This document shows, one piece after another, positions 35,668 through 43,387 of a stretch of DNA of 64,000 bases. Made by a program: the position numbers and the translations under genes. This stretch comes from Paludibacter sp. (lineage in GTDB: Bacteria; Bacteroidota; Bacteroidia; Bacteroidales; Paludibacteraceae). The DNA lies in assembly GCA_028710895.1 (NCBI GenBank), contig JAQTTH010000003.1:62001-126000 (forward strand), in the 5' to 3' direction. The notes below the pieces were generated by a model. The model had not been told where the DNA came from. It made no database searches and saw only the letters and a program-made list of their open reading frames with translations. Every line of letters begins with the position of its first letter. Within the stretch, counting starts at the first letter, position 1.

Positions 35668-36608
35668 TTAAAACCATTATATCCGAAGGACTTCCTGTTG
35701 ATGAGCAGTTGTTGATAAGGAAAAAGATAATACAAAACGGCACCGGTCCGAAACGAATTTGCATCGTTACCGGTACACATGGCGACGAACTCGAAGGTCA
35801 GTACGTTTGCTTCGAACTTATCCGCCGCTTGAATGAAAATATTCAGTTTCTGGATGGAACGGTGGAGGTATATCCGGCACTCAATCCGCTTGGTGTTGAC
35901 TCTGTCACCCGTGGTATTCCCACTTTTGATTTGGACATGAACCGCATTTTCCCCGGTGATCCAAACGGTCATCTCATTGAACATACCGCCTACGAAATTA
36001 TTCAGGATTTAAAGGGTGCTGACATGGTGATTGATATTCATGCCAGCAACATTTTTTTGCGTGAAATGCCACAAGCTCGTATCAACGTGCAAATGTCTAA
36101 AAAACTCATTCCGTTTGCCAACCTACTCAATATCGATTTTATATGGATTCATGATGCTGCTACGGTGCTCGAATCGACTCTGGCTCACTCGCTGAACGTA
36201 ATCAAAACGCCAACTATTGTGGTTGAAATGGGAATTGGAATGCGCATTACCCGCGATTATGGCAACCGATTGGTAGATGGCATTTTCAATATGATGAAGA
36301 AGATGAAAATGTGGTCGGGTCCAATTTCCAAAGAAATTAGTAAACCGATGCTTTCCACAACAGGCGAAGTCTTTTTTATGAATGCGGATGCTTCGGGCAT
36401 TATTATTCCGTCTGTTTCACATTCAGTGAACGTAAAAAAAGGCGATTTACTCTGCCAAATTGTTGACCCGTTCGAAGGTGTAGTGCTTCAAAATGTGCTT
36501 TCGCCGGTCGATGGCGTGGTATTTACCTTGCGGACTTATCCGGTGGTTTACGAAGGATCGTTGATTGCCCGTATTTTTTCAAAAACTCCTTGCAGCGACA
36601 ATTTATGA
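35664..36608 (+). CDS. Succinylglutamate desuccinylase/aspartoacylase-like zinc hydrolase, intact active site
   Basis: The 314-residue protein keeps the metal-binding set of the AstE/AspA (M14-like) family: His39 and Glu42 in GTHGDELEG, and His126 in VIDIHASN. It also has DLDMNRIFPG and the expected catalytic Glu188 in IVVEMGIG. A C-terminal beta-barrel (about 230-314; VNVKKGDLLCQIVDPFEG, LSPVDGVVF) resembles that of aspartoacylase-like proteins. Such enzymes hydrolyse amide bonds of N-acyl amino acids. In this operon it may undo, trim or recycle the product of the ATP-grasp ligase. It is coupled by 4-base overlaps to the genes on both sides. Confidence 0.87.
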   Translation: MIKTIISEGLPVDEQLLIRKKIIQNGTGPKRICIVTGTHGDELEGQYVCFELIRRLNENIQFLDGTVEVYPALNPLGVDSVTRGIPTFDLDMNRIFPGDPNGHLIEHTAYEIIQDLKGADMVIDIHASNIFLREMPQARINVQMSKKLIPFANLLNIDFIWIHDAATVLESTLAHSLNVIKTPTIVVEMGIGMRITRDYGNRLVDGIFNMMKKMKMWSGPISKEISKPMLSTTGEVFFMNADASGIIIPSVSHSVNVKKGDLLCQIVDPFEGVVLQNVLSPVDGVVFTLRTYPVVYEGSLIARIFSKTPCSDNL

Positions 36609-37531
36609 AACGAGAAATATTATTCCAAATGAAGTCGCCTTACCGCGACGATTTTAAAATACAGGGATTTCGGTTTGGTGAAGGGGAAAAATCCGTTGCC
36701 ATAGTTGGTGCTATGCGTGGCGACGAAATTCAGCAGCAATTTACCTGTTCGCAAGTGGTAAAAAATCTGATTGAACTGGAAAAGGAAGGACGCATTTTAC
36801 CCGGGCATGAGATTTTGGTGATTCCGTCGGCCAATCATTTTTCGATGAATATCAACAAGCGATTCTGGGCTATGGACAATACGGATATTAACCGTATGTT
36901 TCCGGGCTACGACAAAGGTGAAACCACCCAACGTATTGCTGCAGCTCTTTTCGATGAGGTACGGGGCTTTAAATATGGCATTCAACTGGCGAGTTTCTAT
37001 ATGCCCGGAGAGTTTATTCCGCACGTAAGGATGATGGATACCGGCTTTCAAAATGTAAAGCTTGCTAAAAAATTCGGATTGCCTTATGTGCTGGTTCGCA
37101 AACCAAAACCATACGACACGGCTGTTTTAAATTACAACTGGCAGATATTTGACACACAGGCTTTTTCTATTTATTCGGGCGATACCGATACGATAAATAA
37201 GGAGTCTGCAAAAATCGCGTGGCTGTCAATTTTACGTTTTTTGAACAGCATGAAGATTATCAAAAAAGATATGCACGAAGGTTTTAATTCGTCTGTTCTG
37301 CATGATAATGACATGGAAACTATAAAATCCAATCAGGCAGGAATTTTGTACAGCCAGCGTGGTGCAAAAGACGAAGTAAAAGAAGGAGATTTGTTGGCTA
37401 AAATCCTTGACCCATTTACCGGAGCGGTGCGTAGCGAAATTTATTCGCCCATTGACGGAACGATTTTTTTTGCACACGACAAACCATTGATTCATCAAAA
37501 CACGGTAATGTATAAAATAGTGAAGTTTTAA
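36605..37531 (+). CDS. Desuccinylase/aspartoacylase-like protein with lost metal ligands (probable pseudoenzyme)
   Basis: ATG 36605, overlapping the previous stop (ATGA), gives a 308-residue paralog of the preceding protein. An in-frame TTG at 36590 is less likely. The fold signatures persist (DNTDINRMFPGYDKGE, LAKILDPFTGAV, YSPIDGTIFF). However, the HGDE metal motif reads AMRGDE (His to Arg), the second His segment DIHAS reads GIQLAS, and the VVEMG catalytic Glu segment reads FSIYSG. Two of three zinc ligands and the catalytic Glu therefore appear lost. It may form a heteromer with, or regulate, the intact paralog, or bind the substrate without cleaving it. Confidence 0.82.
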   Translation: MKREILFQMKSPYRDDFKIQGFRFGEGEKSVAIVGAMRGDEIQQQFTCSQVVKNLIELEKEGRILPGHEILVIPSANHFSMNINKRFWAMDNTDINRMFPGYDKGETTQRIAAALFDEVRGFKYGIQLASFYMPGEFIPHVRMMDTGFQNVKLAKKFGLPYVLVRKPKPYDTAVLNYNWQIFDTQAFSIYSGDTDTINKESAKIAWLSILRFLNSMKIIKKDMHEGFNSSVLHDNDMETIKSNQAGILYSQRGAKDEVKEGDLLAKILDPFTGAVRSEIYSPIDGTIFFAHDKPLIHQNTVMYKIVKF

Positions 37532-37535
37532 ATAC

Positions 37536-37578
37536 AAAAGAATGAGCTGTCAGAGAAAATCTGACAGCTCATTCTTTT
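37536..37578. terminator. Bidirectional terminator between the ATP-grasp operon and ovoA
   Basis: A perfect 19-bp stem (37536-37554 with 37560-37578) with a 5-base loop sits 5 bases after the operon stop and ends 5 bases before the ovoA stop. T-rich ends on both strands make it suitable for both converging units. Confidence 0.88.
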
Positions 37579-37582
37579 CATT

Positions 37583-39688
37583 CTATTTCTTCCTCCAAAC
37601 CGTTACTTCGCTCATGCGTTGTTCGCTTACTCTCGACGATTTCCGCAAGGTAAACATCAGATTTACTGGGTCATTTTCGAGCTCGAACCTGTCGCTGAGT
37701 ATGTTCTGAATTCCTTCGAACGAAGTTACCGGTTCCCCATCCTGCTTGAAACCACCCGGCCAGTGCTTACGTTCCACCATGTTAGCTTCCCATTCGTAAG
37801 TTGAAGCAATCACAAGTAAACCATTGTCATTCAGTCGCTCGTGAATATTTTTCAGGAATAAAATCGGACAAATAAGTTCCTCTAACAGGTTTGGCACAAT
37901 AATCAAATCGTAACCCGTATAAATTGGCTTCATGTTGTTTGCATTATCCTGCATAAACAGGATATTCTTCCTGTTTTCGCCGAGACCAAAATCTTCCAGC
38001 AGTATTTCGCGGTAGAATACCAGTTCGCCGTCATCTTTCTGAATGTAGCGGATAAAGCCTTTTTCCTGAAGCTGAATAGGCATTCGGATAAAGCGTGCTG
38101 AGAAATCGAGCGCCGTGATGCGCGGGAAAGTTGGAGCTAACTCAAAAGCCAATCGGCCTGTGTCGGCATTCAAATCCAAAACCGTCAGGATATTTTCATA
38201 CGGAATATTTTCAAGAATATAATCAGCCAGTTGTTTCGAGAAATTTGGACTAAAATCGAATGCGTCTCCCCAGTTTGCTTCGCAGGAGTTGGCAACTTCA
38301 ACATCCATTTCATATTCGTCGTTGTGAATTACCAATTCAGCTTCTGATTGCACGATACGGAATCCAGCATGTTGATAAAAGTGGCGACGGAAAGCGTAGC
38401 GGCCGTGATGTGTAGCTTCGTTTCCGGTCGAAATCCACGAACCGCCTTTAATCAGGTTGTGTTTTCCATCGAAAGTGGGTGTGGAAAAATCATCGTACAT
38501 AGGATGCACTTTGAAACCTGCATAACCTGTAATCGGCGTTTCGGTCCACTGCCAAACGTTACCCACCACATCGTAAAAGTCACCGGTTTTGAATTTATCT
38601 ACCGGACATGGTGAAGCAAAATGTTCAAGGTTGATATTCCCCGGAGCAACGTCCCATTCCGATTCGTCCGGAATTTCGCAATAGTTTGCCAGGCAATACC
38701 ATTCGGCTTCAGTTGGCAGACGGAAAGTCTTGCCCTCGCGTACTGTTTTCCAGTTGCAATAAGCTTTAGCTTCCAGGTAATTCACTTCCACCGGCCAGTT
38801 CCACGGCATTGGAATTTCTTCAGCCACCAATCTGAGTTTGAAGTCATTTCCATTTTTTCGCCAGAAAAGTGGCATTTCAGCCTTTTTGTAGTTTCGCCAG
38901 TTCCAACCTTCTTCGGTCCAGTATTCTTCGTTGTGATAACCTCCATCATGTATGAAATCGAGAAATTCGCCATTGGAAATGAGGTATTCGCTTGCATGAA
39001 AATCCTCTACAACTTCAGTATAATGTCCATATTCATTGTCCCAGCCATAAAGAGCGTGATCGTTAGGTTTCCCAAGCTTCATTTCGGCTCCGTGAACGTA
39101 CTGCAGGTTGTTGAGCGGAGCATTCCCCCATTCAGTACAAATATCACCAAATAAACCTGATACAACTTCATCAAGCGGCAGCTGACGAATCAGCACGGAC
39201 GAGGTTTCCAGATGAATGCGTTCGTGCTCAATACCCATTAGGATAATCCACATAGGGTCTTTCCATTCGATGGGTAGATTCAGTGGAGTATTTAGAATTA
39301 CATCCGTAATAAGTTCTTTTGCTTTGTTTCGATACTCACGAACTGCATCAACTGTGGGCCAGTTGTAGTGTCGTTCGTTCAGGTCATCCCAACTCATTTC
39401 GTCTACACCAATGGCAAAAATGGATTCCAATTCAGCGTTTATACGTGTGTCAATAATTTTGGCAAGAAATAGCTTATTGATGAAAAAAGTAGCAGTGTGT
39501 CCCAGATAGAAAATGATTACATGGCGCAATGGGTCGCCCCGATGGTAAAATGCATCGTCGGATTTCAATTGAGTGTAGAGCTTTTCGTCAATTGCCCATG
39601 TTTTATCGAAATAATCCAGAATTTCCCTTCGTTTTTCTTCGGGAGTACCGTTTCTCAAATTGATTGTTTTGGTAACTAATTCATTCAT
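37583..39688 (-). CDS. ovoA: OvoA: 5-histidylcysteine sulfoxide synthase fused to a mercaptohistidine methyltransferase
   Basis: The 701-residue protein has three parts. First is an N-terminal DinB-like helical domain with iron-ligand His residues (YLGHTATFF and IEHERIHLE). Second is a sulfatase-modifying/FGE-type domain (about 200-450; FRLPTEAEWYCLA, VGNVWQWTETP, HHGRYAFRRHFYQHAGFR). Third is a C-terminal class I methyltransferase (about 480-701; VLDLNADTGRLAFELA). This exact fusion and length are those of OvoA, which couples cysteine to histidine with oxygen. The fused domain is then expected to methylate the thiolhistidine to ovothiol A. It follows the GNAT gene by 3 bases on the same strand. 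Confidence 0.92.
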   Translation of the reverse strand: MNELVTKTINLRNGTPEEKRREILDYFDKTWAIDEKLYTQLKSDDAFYHRGDPLRHVIIFYLGHTATFFINKLFLAKIIDTRINAELESIFAIGVDEMSWDDLNERHYNWPTVDAVREYRNKAKELITDVILNTPLNLPIEWKDPMWIILMGIEHERIHLETSSVLIRQLPLDEVVSGLFGDICTEWGNAPLNNLQYVHGAEMKLGKPNDHALYGWDNEYGHYTEVVEDFHASEYLISNGEFLDFIHDGGYHNEEYWTEEGWNWRNYKKAEMPLFWRKNGNDFKLRLVAEEIPMPWNWPVEVNYLEAKAYCNWKTVREGKTFRLPTEAEWYCLANYCEIPDESEWDVAPGNINLEHFASPCPVDKFKTGDFYDVVGNVWQWTETPITGYAGFKVHPMYDDFSTPTFDGKHNLIKGGSWISTGNEATHHGRYAFRRHFYQHAGFRIVQSEAELVIHNDEYEMDVEVANSCEANWGDAFDFSPNFSKQLADYILENIPYENILTVLDLNADTGRLAFELAPTFPRITALDFSARFIRMPIQLQEKGFIRYIQKDDGELVFYREILLEDFGLGENRKNILFMQDNANNMKPIYTGYDLIIVPNLLEELICPILFLKNIHERLNDNGLLVIASTYEWEANMVERKHWPGGFKQDGEPVTSFEGIQNILSDRFELENDPVNLMFTLRKSSRVSEQRMSEVTVWRKK

Positions 39689-39691
39689 TGC

Positions 39692-40219
39692 TTAGTCCAA
39701 TTTTTTGTGTAAGTATATTTTTTGCATTACGAAAGTCCCGCTTTCGTCGGCTTTTATTTTTGTTTGTTCAATAGTTGCAATGGGTTCAAATCCCATTTTT
39801 TTGTATAGAGAGATTGCCGGTATATTTTCATTCCAAACCCGGATAAATACATCGGAATAACTGTTTTTATCGACCGCATCAAAAAAGGCTGTCATCAATT
39901 GTTTGCCAATTCCCTGTCCGCGAGCTTTTTCGGTAACCATCATCTCGGCAACATACAAACATTTTTCAATGTCAAAAGTTGCTTTGATATCTTTTGGCAG
40001 TATTTTGTCAAAGCTTAATGGACAAATCAGAATTGCTCCGGCCACAGTTTCTTTTTCTGTTGCAATAATTGCATATCCATCCTTTAGAATTGCATCAACA
40101 TATTTATTTAATTCTTCTAAATCAACATGTTGCTGAGATTGTCCAGTCGAAAAAGCTTCGATGTACAATTCAATTATTGGAGTTCGAAAATTGAAATTAT
40201 TTGTCTGAAAAATTTCCAT
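39692..40219 (-). CDS. GNAT-family N-acetyltransferase
   Basis: The 175-residue protein has the GNAT acetyl-CoA binding motif in MMVTEKARGQGIGKQLMTAF and the C-terminal strand segment NIPAISLYKKMGFEPI. It lies 3 bases upstream of ovoA and must be co-transcribed with it. The substrate is unknown. A role in modifying ovothiol, its precursors or a competing metabolite is possible but not shown. Confidence 0.88.
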   Translation of the reverse strand: MEIFQTNNFNFRTPIIELYIEAFSTGQSQQHVDLEELNKYVDAILKDGYAIIATEKETVAGAILICPLSFDKILPKDIKATFDIEKCLYVAEMMVTEKARGQGIGKQLMTAFFDAVDKNSYSDVFIRVWNENIPAISLYKKMGFEPIATIEQTKIKADESGTFVMQKIYLHKKLD

Positions 40220-40287
40220 TTATGGATTAAAAAGAGAACATTTCTGCAAATTTAAACAATTAGCGCATATTCCTCGCTATTAGTTGA

Positions 40288-40328
40288 TAAAAAACACCCA
40301 CACATTTTCAAAAAATGCATGGGTGTGA
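40288..40328 (-). terminator. Terminator of the FnIII/DUF2271 lipoprotein gene
   Basis: On the minus strand a 15-bp stem with two G-U pairs (40326-40312 with 40308-40294) and a 3-base loop runs into T6. It lies 30 bases after the lipoprotein stop codon. Confidence 0.8.
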
Positions 40329-40356
40329 ATTTTGTAAGAAAATTTTGGAACAGTTT

Positions 40357-41481
40357 TTAATTAGGAGTCCATGTCAAAGTAGACATGCTTACCCCGGATT
40401 TCGTTGAAGCAGCTTCCACATCGGTTGTTGCTCCCTTTACAAACGTAAAAGTTGCCAACTTTCCAGTTCCATTGCTTTCGGTGTATTCCACACAGAGTCT
40501 GTATGAACCATCTGCAACAATGCTTCCACTAACATTTTTTCCATTCCACGAGCAGGTTCTTGTTCCATGACTGCTTAGTGTTGCACCGGTAGTTGCATCG
40601 GTTGAGTTTCCGGCTGGTGTAGCCGATAACCAGTTTGTGAGATCCGATTTGCGAGCCGCTGCATACACCATCAATGACTTTACAAATGTTCCTGAACTAT
40701 TGGCTACCCAAATAGCTAATACATGTCTCGGTGCATAAGGTCCGTTATAAGTTGTTGTTGTAGCTGTTACGGCTAAAGTTCCGGTAGTATTTGCAGAAAC
40801 AGCAGTAGTTGTAAAACTAATTTCATTGCCATAAACCGTTCCAACCGAATTGGTTGCATAAGCTCTTGCATAGTAGGTGGTCAGAGCAGTTAATCCGGTA
40901 ATATTGCTATTAAAGGCGCCTGACCCTGTTCCATCTGAAGTTTTTGTTGTAAGAGCATTTGTTGGCCCCGTAGTAGTGGCCCAACAAACACCACGAGCCG
41001 TGACAGCAGCTCCACCATCGGAAGATATTGTTCCACCCGTTGTTGCCGTTGTTGCACCGATAGCACTTGCAGCTGTTGTTGTGAGTGTTGGTGTTGTGGG
41101 TTGAGCAGTTGTGAATGTTACTTCATTACCATAGCTTGTACCTTCGCTGTTTGTGGCATATGCTCTGGCAAAATAAGTTGTATTACCCGTTAATCCGCTC
41201 AATGTGGCTGAAAATGGGCTGGTACCAATGGTGCTTGCAACTTTACTGTCGCTGATTGTTGGATTACTTGCAGTGCCCCAACAAACTCCTTGTGCTGTAA
41301 TTGTTGCTCCGCCATCCGACGTAATTGTTCCACCTGAAGCGGCACTTCCTGAAGTGATGTTGCTGATTGCTGTAGTGGTAACAGTAGGAGCTAACTTCGT
41401 GCTGTTGGTTGTACAGCCATTTAAAATTATCAGGGCAAATAGCACTGATAAAAGATTTAAAACTTTTGTGTTGTTAATCAT
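40357..41481 (-). CDS. Lipoprotein with two FnIII-like repeats and a DUF2271 domain
   Basis: The 374-residue protein has a lipoprotein signal with Cys23 (LIILNGCTTN). Two FnIII-like repeats follow (about 33-130 and 131-228), each with SDGGA, GVCW and YFARAYATNS/YYARAYATNS segments. The C-terminal DUF2271 domain (about 230-374) shows YAPRHVLAIWVANSSG, TGATLSSHG and WNGKNVSGSIVADGSYRLCV. The last part resembles the FlgD-type beta fold and occurs in predicted periplasmic proteins next to flavin or PepSY redox components. No such genes are in this window. It shares its C-terminal domain with the next upstream gene. Confidence 0.8.
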   Translation of the reverse strand: MINNTKVLNLLSVLFALIILNGCTTNSTKLAPTVTTTAISNITSGSAASGGTITSDGGATITAQGVCWGTASNPTISDSKVASTIGTSPFSATLSGLTGNTTYFARAYATNSEGTSYGNEVTFTTAQPTTPTLTTTAASAIGATTATTGGTISSDGGAAVTARGVCWATTTGPTNALTTKTSDGTGSGAFNSNITGLTALTTYYARAYATNSVGTVYGNEISFTTTAVSANTTGTLAVTATTTTYNGPYAPRHVLAIWVANSSGTFVKSLMVYAAARKSDLTNWLSATPAGNSTDATTGATLSSHGTRTCSWNGKNVSGSIVADGSYRLCVEYTESNGTGKLATFTFVKGATTDVEAASTKSGVSMSTLTWTPN

Positions 41482-41607
41482 AATCTGTTGTTATTAATAT
41501 TATTTATACCGGTTTATGTCTAATTGTGAAGCGTAAATAATATCATAAGCAGTTTATCGATGGGGGTTTTGTAGTTTGTTTTTTGAAAATAAAAATCTGA
41601 AAATGAA

Positions 41608-42147
41608 TTAATTGGGTATCCATTTTATGGATATATTTGAAAAACTGGAAACATTGGTTGGAGTAAGTGTTGTTGCAATGGTGTCTTTTGCAAATGCAAA
41701 TGAACTGAAGTTGCCCGAACCATTTTTGTCAGATAGTTCCATGCAGAGTTTATAATATCCATTAGCCACCACATTTCCACTTGCATCTTTTCCATTCCAG
41801 GTACAGGTTCGGGTTGTGTGCTTCAATTGTGTGGCGCCTGTAATGGCATCGGTTGTATTTCCCGATGAGTTGGCATACCATTTTGTCAGGTCAAATTTGC
41901 GCTCAGCAGCATAAGCCAAAAGCGTTTTTACATATTGTCCTGAATTAGTTTCAACCCAAATTGCTACCACATTGCGCGGAGCATATTGTCCTCCGGCCGA
42001 ACTTGTAAGTGTACTTACAGTCAGTGTTCCTGTTGTTTTCTTAGTTGTGTCTAATGGAGGGTTTGAAGTTGTACAACCAATTAATACAACAAGTGTCAGA
42101 CTCATTATTGCACTTATTCCGAGTTGAAATTTACTTTTTGAATTCAT
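41608..42147 (-). CDS. DUF2271 lipoprotein (paralog)
   Basis: The 179-residue protein has a lipoprotein signal with Cys25 (VLIGCTTSNP) and then a single DUF2271 domain: YAPRNVVAIWVETNSG, TGATQLKHTTR, WNGKDASGNVVANGYYKLCM. It ends IKWIPN, as its neighbour ends LTWTPN. The two genes are a duplication in which the downstream copy gained FnIII repeats. Its function is unknown. Confidence 0.8.
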   Translation of the reverse strand: MNSKSKFQLGISAIMSLTLVVLIGCTTSNPPLDTTKKTTGTLTVSTLTSSAGGQYAPRNVVAIWVETNSGQYVKTLLAYAAERKFDLTKWYANSSGNTTDAITGATQLKHTTRTCTWNGKDASGNVVANGYYKLCMELSDKNGSGNFSSFAFAKDTIATTLTPTNVSSFSNISIKWIPN

Positions 42148-42243
42148 AGCTATTCTGTTTACTTTTGATTTTATAACGACAAAATTACTTGAAAGTTGTA
42201 ATCGTTACATTTTATCAAATCATTTTTAAGGTTAATTATTATT

Positions 42244-43368
42244 CTATCGCACAAATAGTAACATTCTTGTTGGTTTCCATGTCGAAATGTATTTTTTTAC
42301 AAATGCATCTTCCGTTTCTATATTTTCTCTGAGTTTGTTTATGGAAGTTTGCATAGCCAGAATGCTTTCCCACAACTTATGCCCATCTCCATTCAAAAAT
42401 TTTATTCCATTTTCGGCTTTATCAATATTCTCATGAGCGACTGAAAGCATTTCAACAATCTGATCATCAGCCATTTTTGTTCCATTAAACTGTTTATTTT
42501 TGCTCATAATGTATAGGTTATAGCTCTCCACAGCTTTGTTGAAATCCTTCACTGCCTGATTGTATTTTAATTGAACGATATTTTGTTGATTGTAGAAAAT
42601 GAAATTTTTGACAAGTGAATTTGTCATCCCGCTTTTCTGAATTCGCTTGTTTGAGCGAATTAGACTACTCAAAGAATCAAGTTGTTCAGAAACTCTGATT
42701 GAATCAGCAAAATTGTAATCTGATTTTATGCTTAATCTACCGAAATCTTCGTTTTTAAAATCCACATGAGTTATTGGATTATTAAGAAATTGCCAGATTG
42801 GATCAAAAGGCATGTGTGTTTTGATGAAGGTAGTCGGAGATATAAGAAAATACAGATCAGTGAATTCTTGCTTGAATTTACCGTTTTGTATGTACCCGGC
42901 TGCCCAGGTAACATCAATTTCGTAATAATTTCCATTGATAACGACAGCATTCCACGCATGGCTTAAATTGGCAAGCACCCCATTTTGAGTGGTATAGCCT
43001 GCTATTGAGTAGGATTGTATACCAACCGATTTGCAGCAGGCATTAAAAAGCTCGGCGTAGTGCTGGCAAACTCCCATTCTTTTTTCGAGAACTTCGTTCA
43101 GCAGGTTTCTTTCTCCGGCTTGATAACTGATATTGACTGTTCCCAGGAGCGACACATCGTATTTGATGTTGTGCGATATCCAATAATAAATGGCTCTTAC
43201 TTTTTCGGTCGGATTTGTCAATCCTTTTGTCAGATATCCGGCTATTTCGGGTGCGGTTTTGAGGTAGGAGGGAATCGTACCGGATTGTTTGTCGATTTTA
43301 CTGTAATCGGCACCAAAACTAAGGCTGATGTTTAATGCTACAAGTATAAAAAGGGAAATTCGTCTCAT
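42244..43368 (-). CDS. Secreted transglutaminase-like protein, copy 1
   Basis: The 374-residue protein has a signal peptide (about 1-19, ending SLSFGA) and a transglutaminase-like core with the triad Cys101 (MGVCQHYAELF), His137 (NLSHAWNAV) and Asp152 (YYEIDVTWA). A helical C-terminal region (about 220-374) ends TWKPTRMLLFVR. The arrangement recalls KGG- or kyphoscoliosis-type bacterial peptidases. It lies 19 bases downstream of a close paralog with the same order of domains. Acting in the periplasm on peptide or protein cross-links is likely, but the substrate is unknown. Confidence 0.85.
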   Translation of the reverse strand: MRRISLFILVALNISLSFGADYSKIDKQSGTIPSYLKTAPEIAGYLTKGLTNPTEKVRAIYYWISHNIKYDVSLLGTVNISYQAGERNLLNEVLEKRMGVCQHYAELFNACCKSVGIQSYSIAGYTTQNGVLANLSHAWNAVVINGNYYEIDVTWAAGYIQNGKFKQEFTDLYFLISPTTFIKTHMPFDPIWQFLNNPITHVDFKNEDFGRLSIKSDYNFADSIRVSEQLDSLSSLIRSNKRIQKSGMTNSLVKNFIFYNQQNIVQLKYNQAVKDFNKAVESYNLYIMSKNKQFNGTKMADDQIVEMLSVAHENIDKAENGIKFLNGDGHKLWESILAMQTSINKLRENIETEDAFVKKYISTWKPTRMLLFVR

Positions 43369-43387
43369 GAAAATAGTAGTTTTCTGA

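Noticed and set aside
37583-40219. OvoA and GNAT as part of the ATP-grasp operon
   Set aside because: They are on the opposite strand and separated by a strong bidirectional terminator, so they are a separate transcript; only proximity links them.
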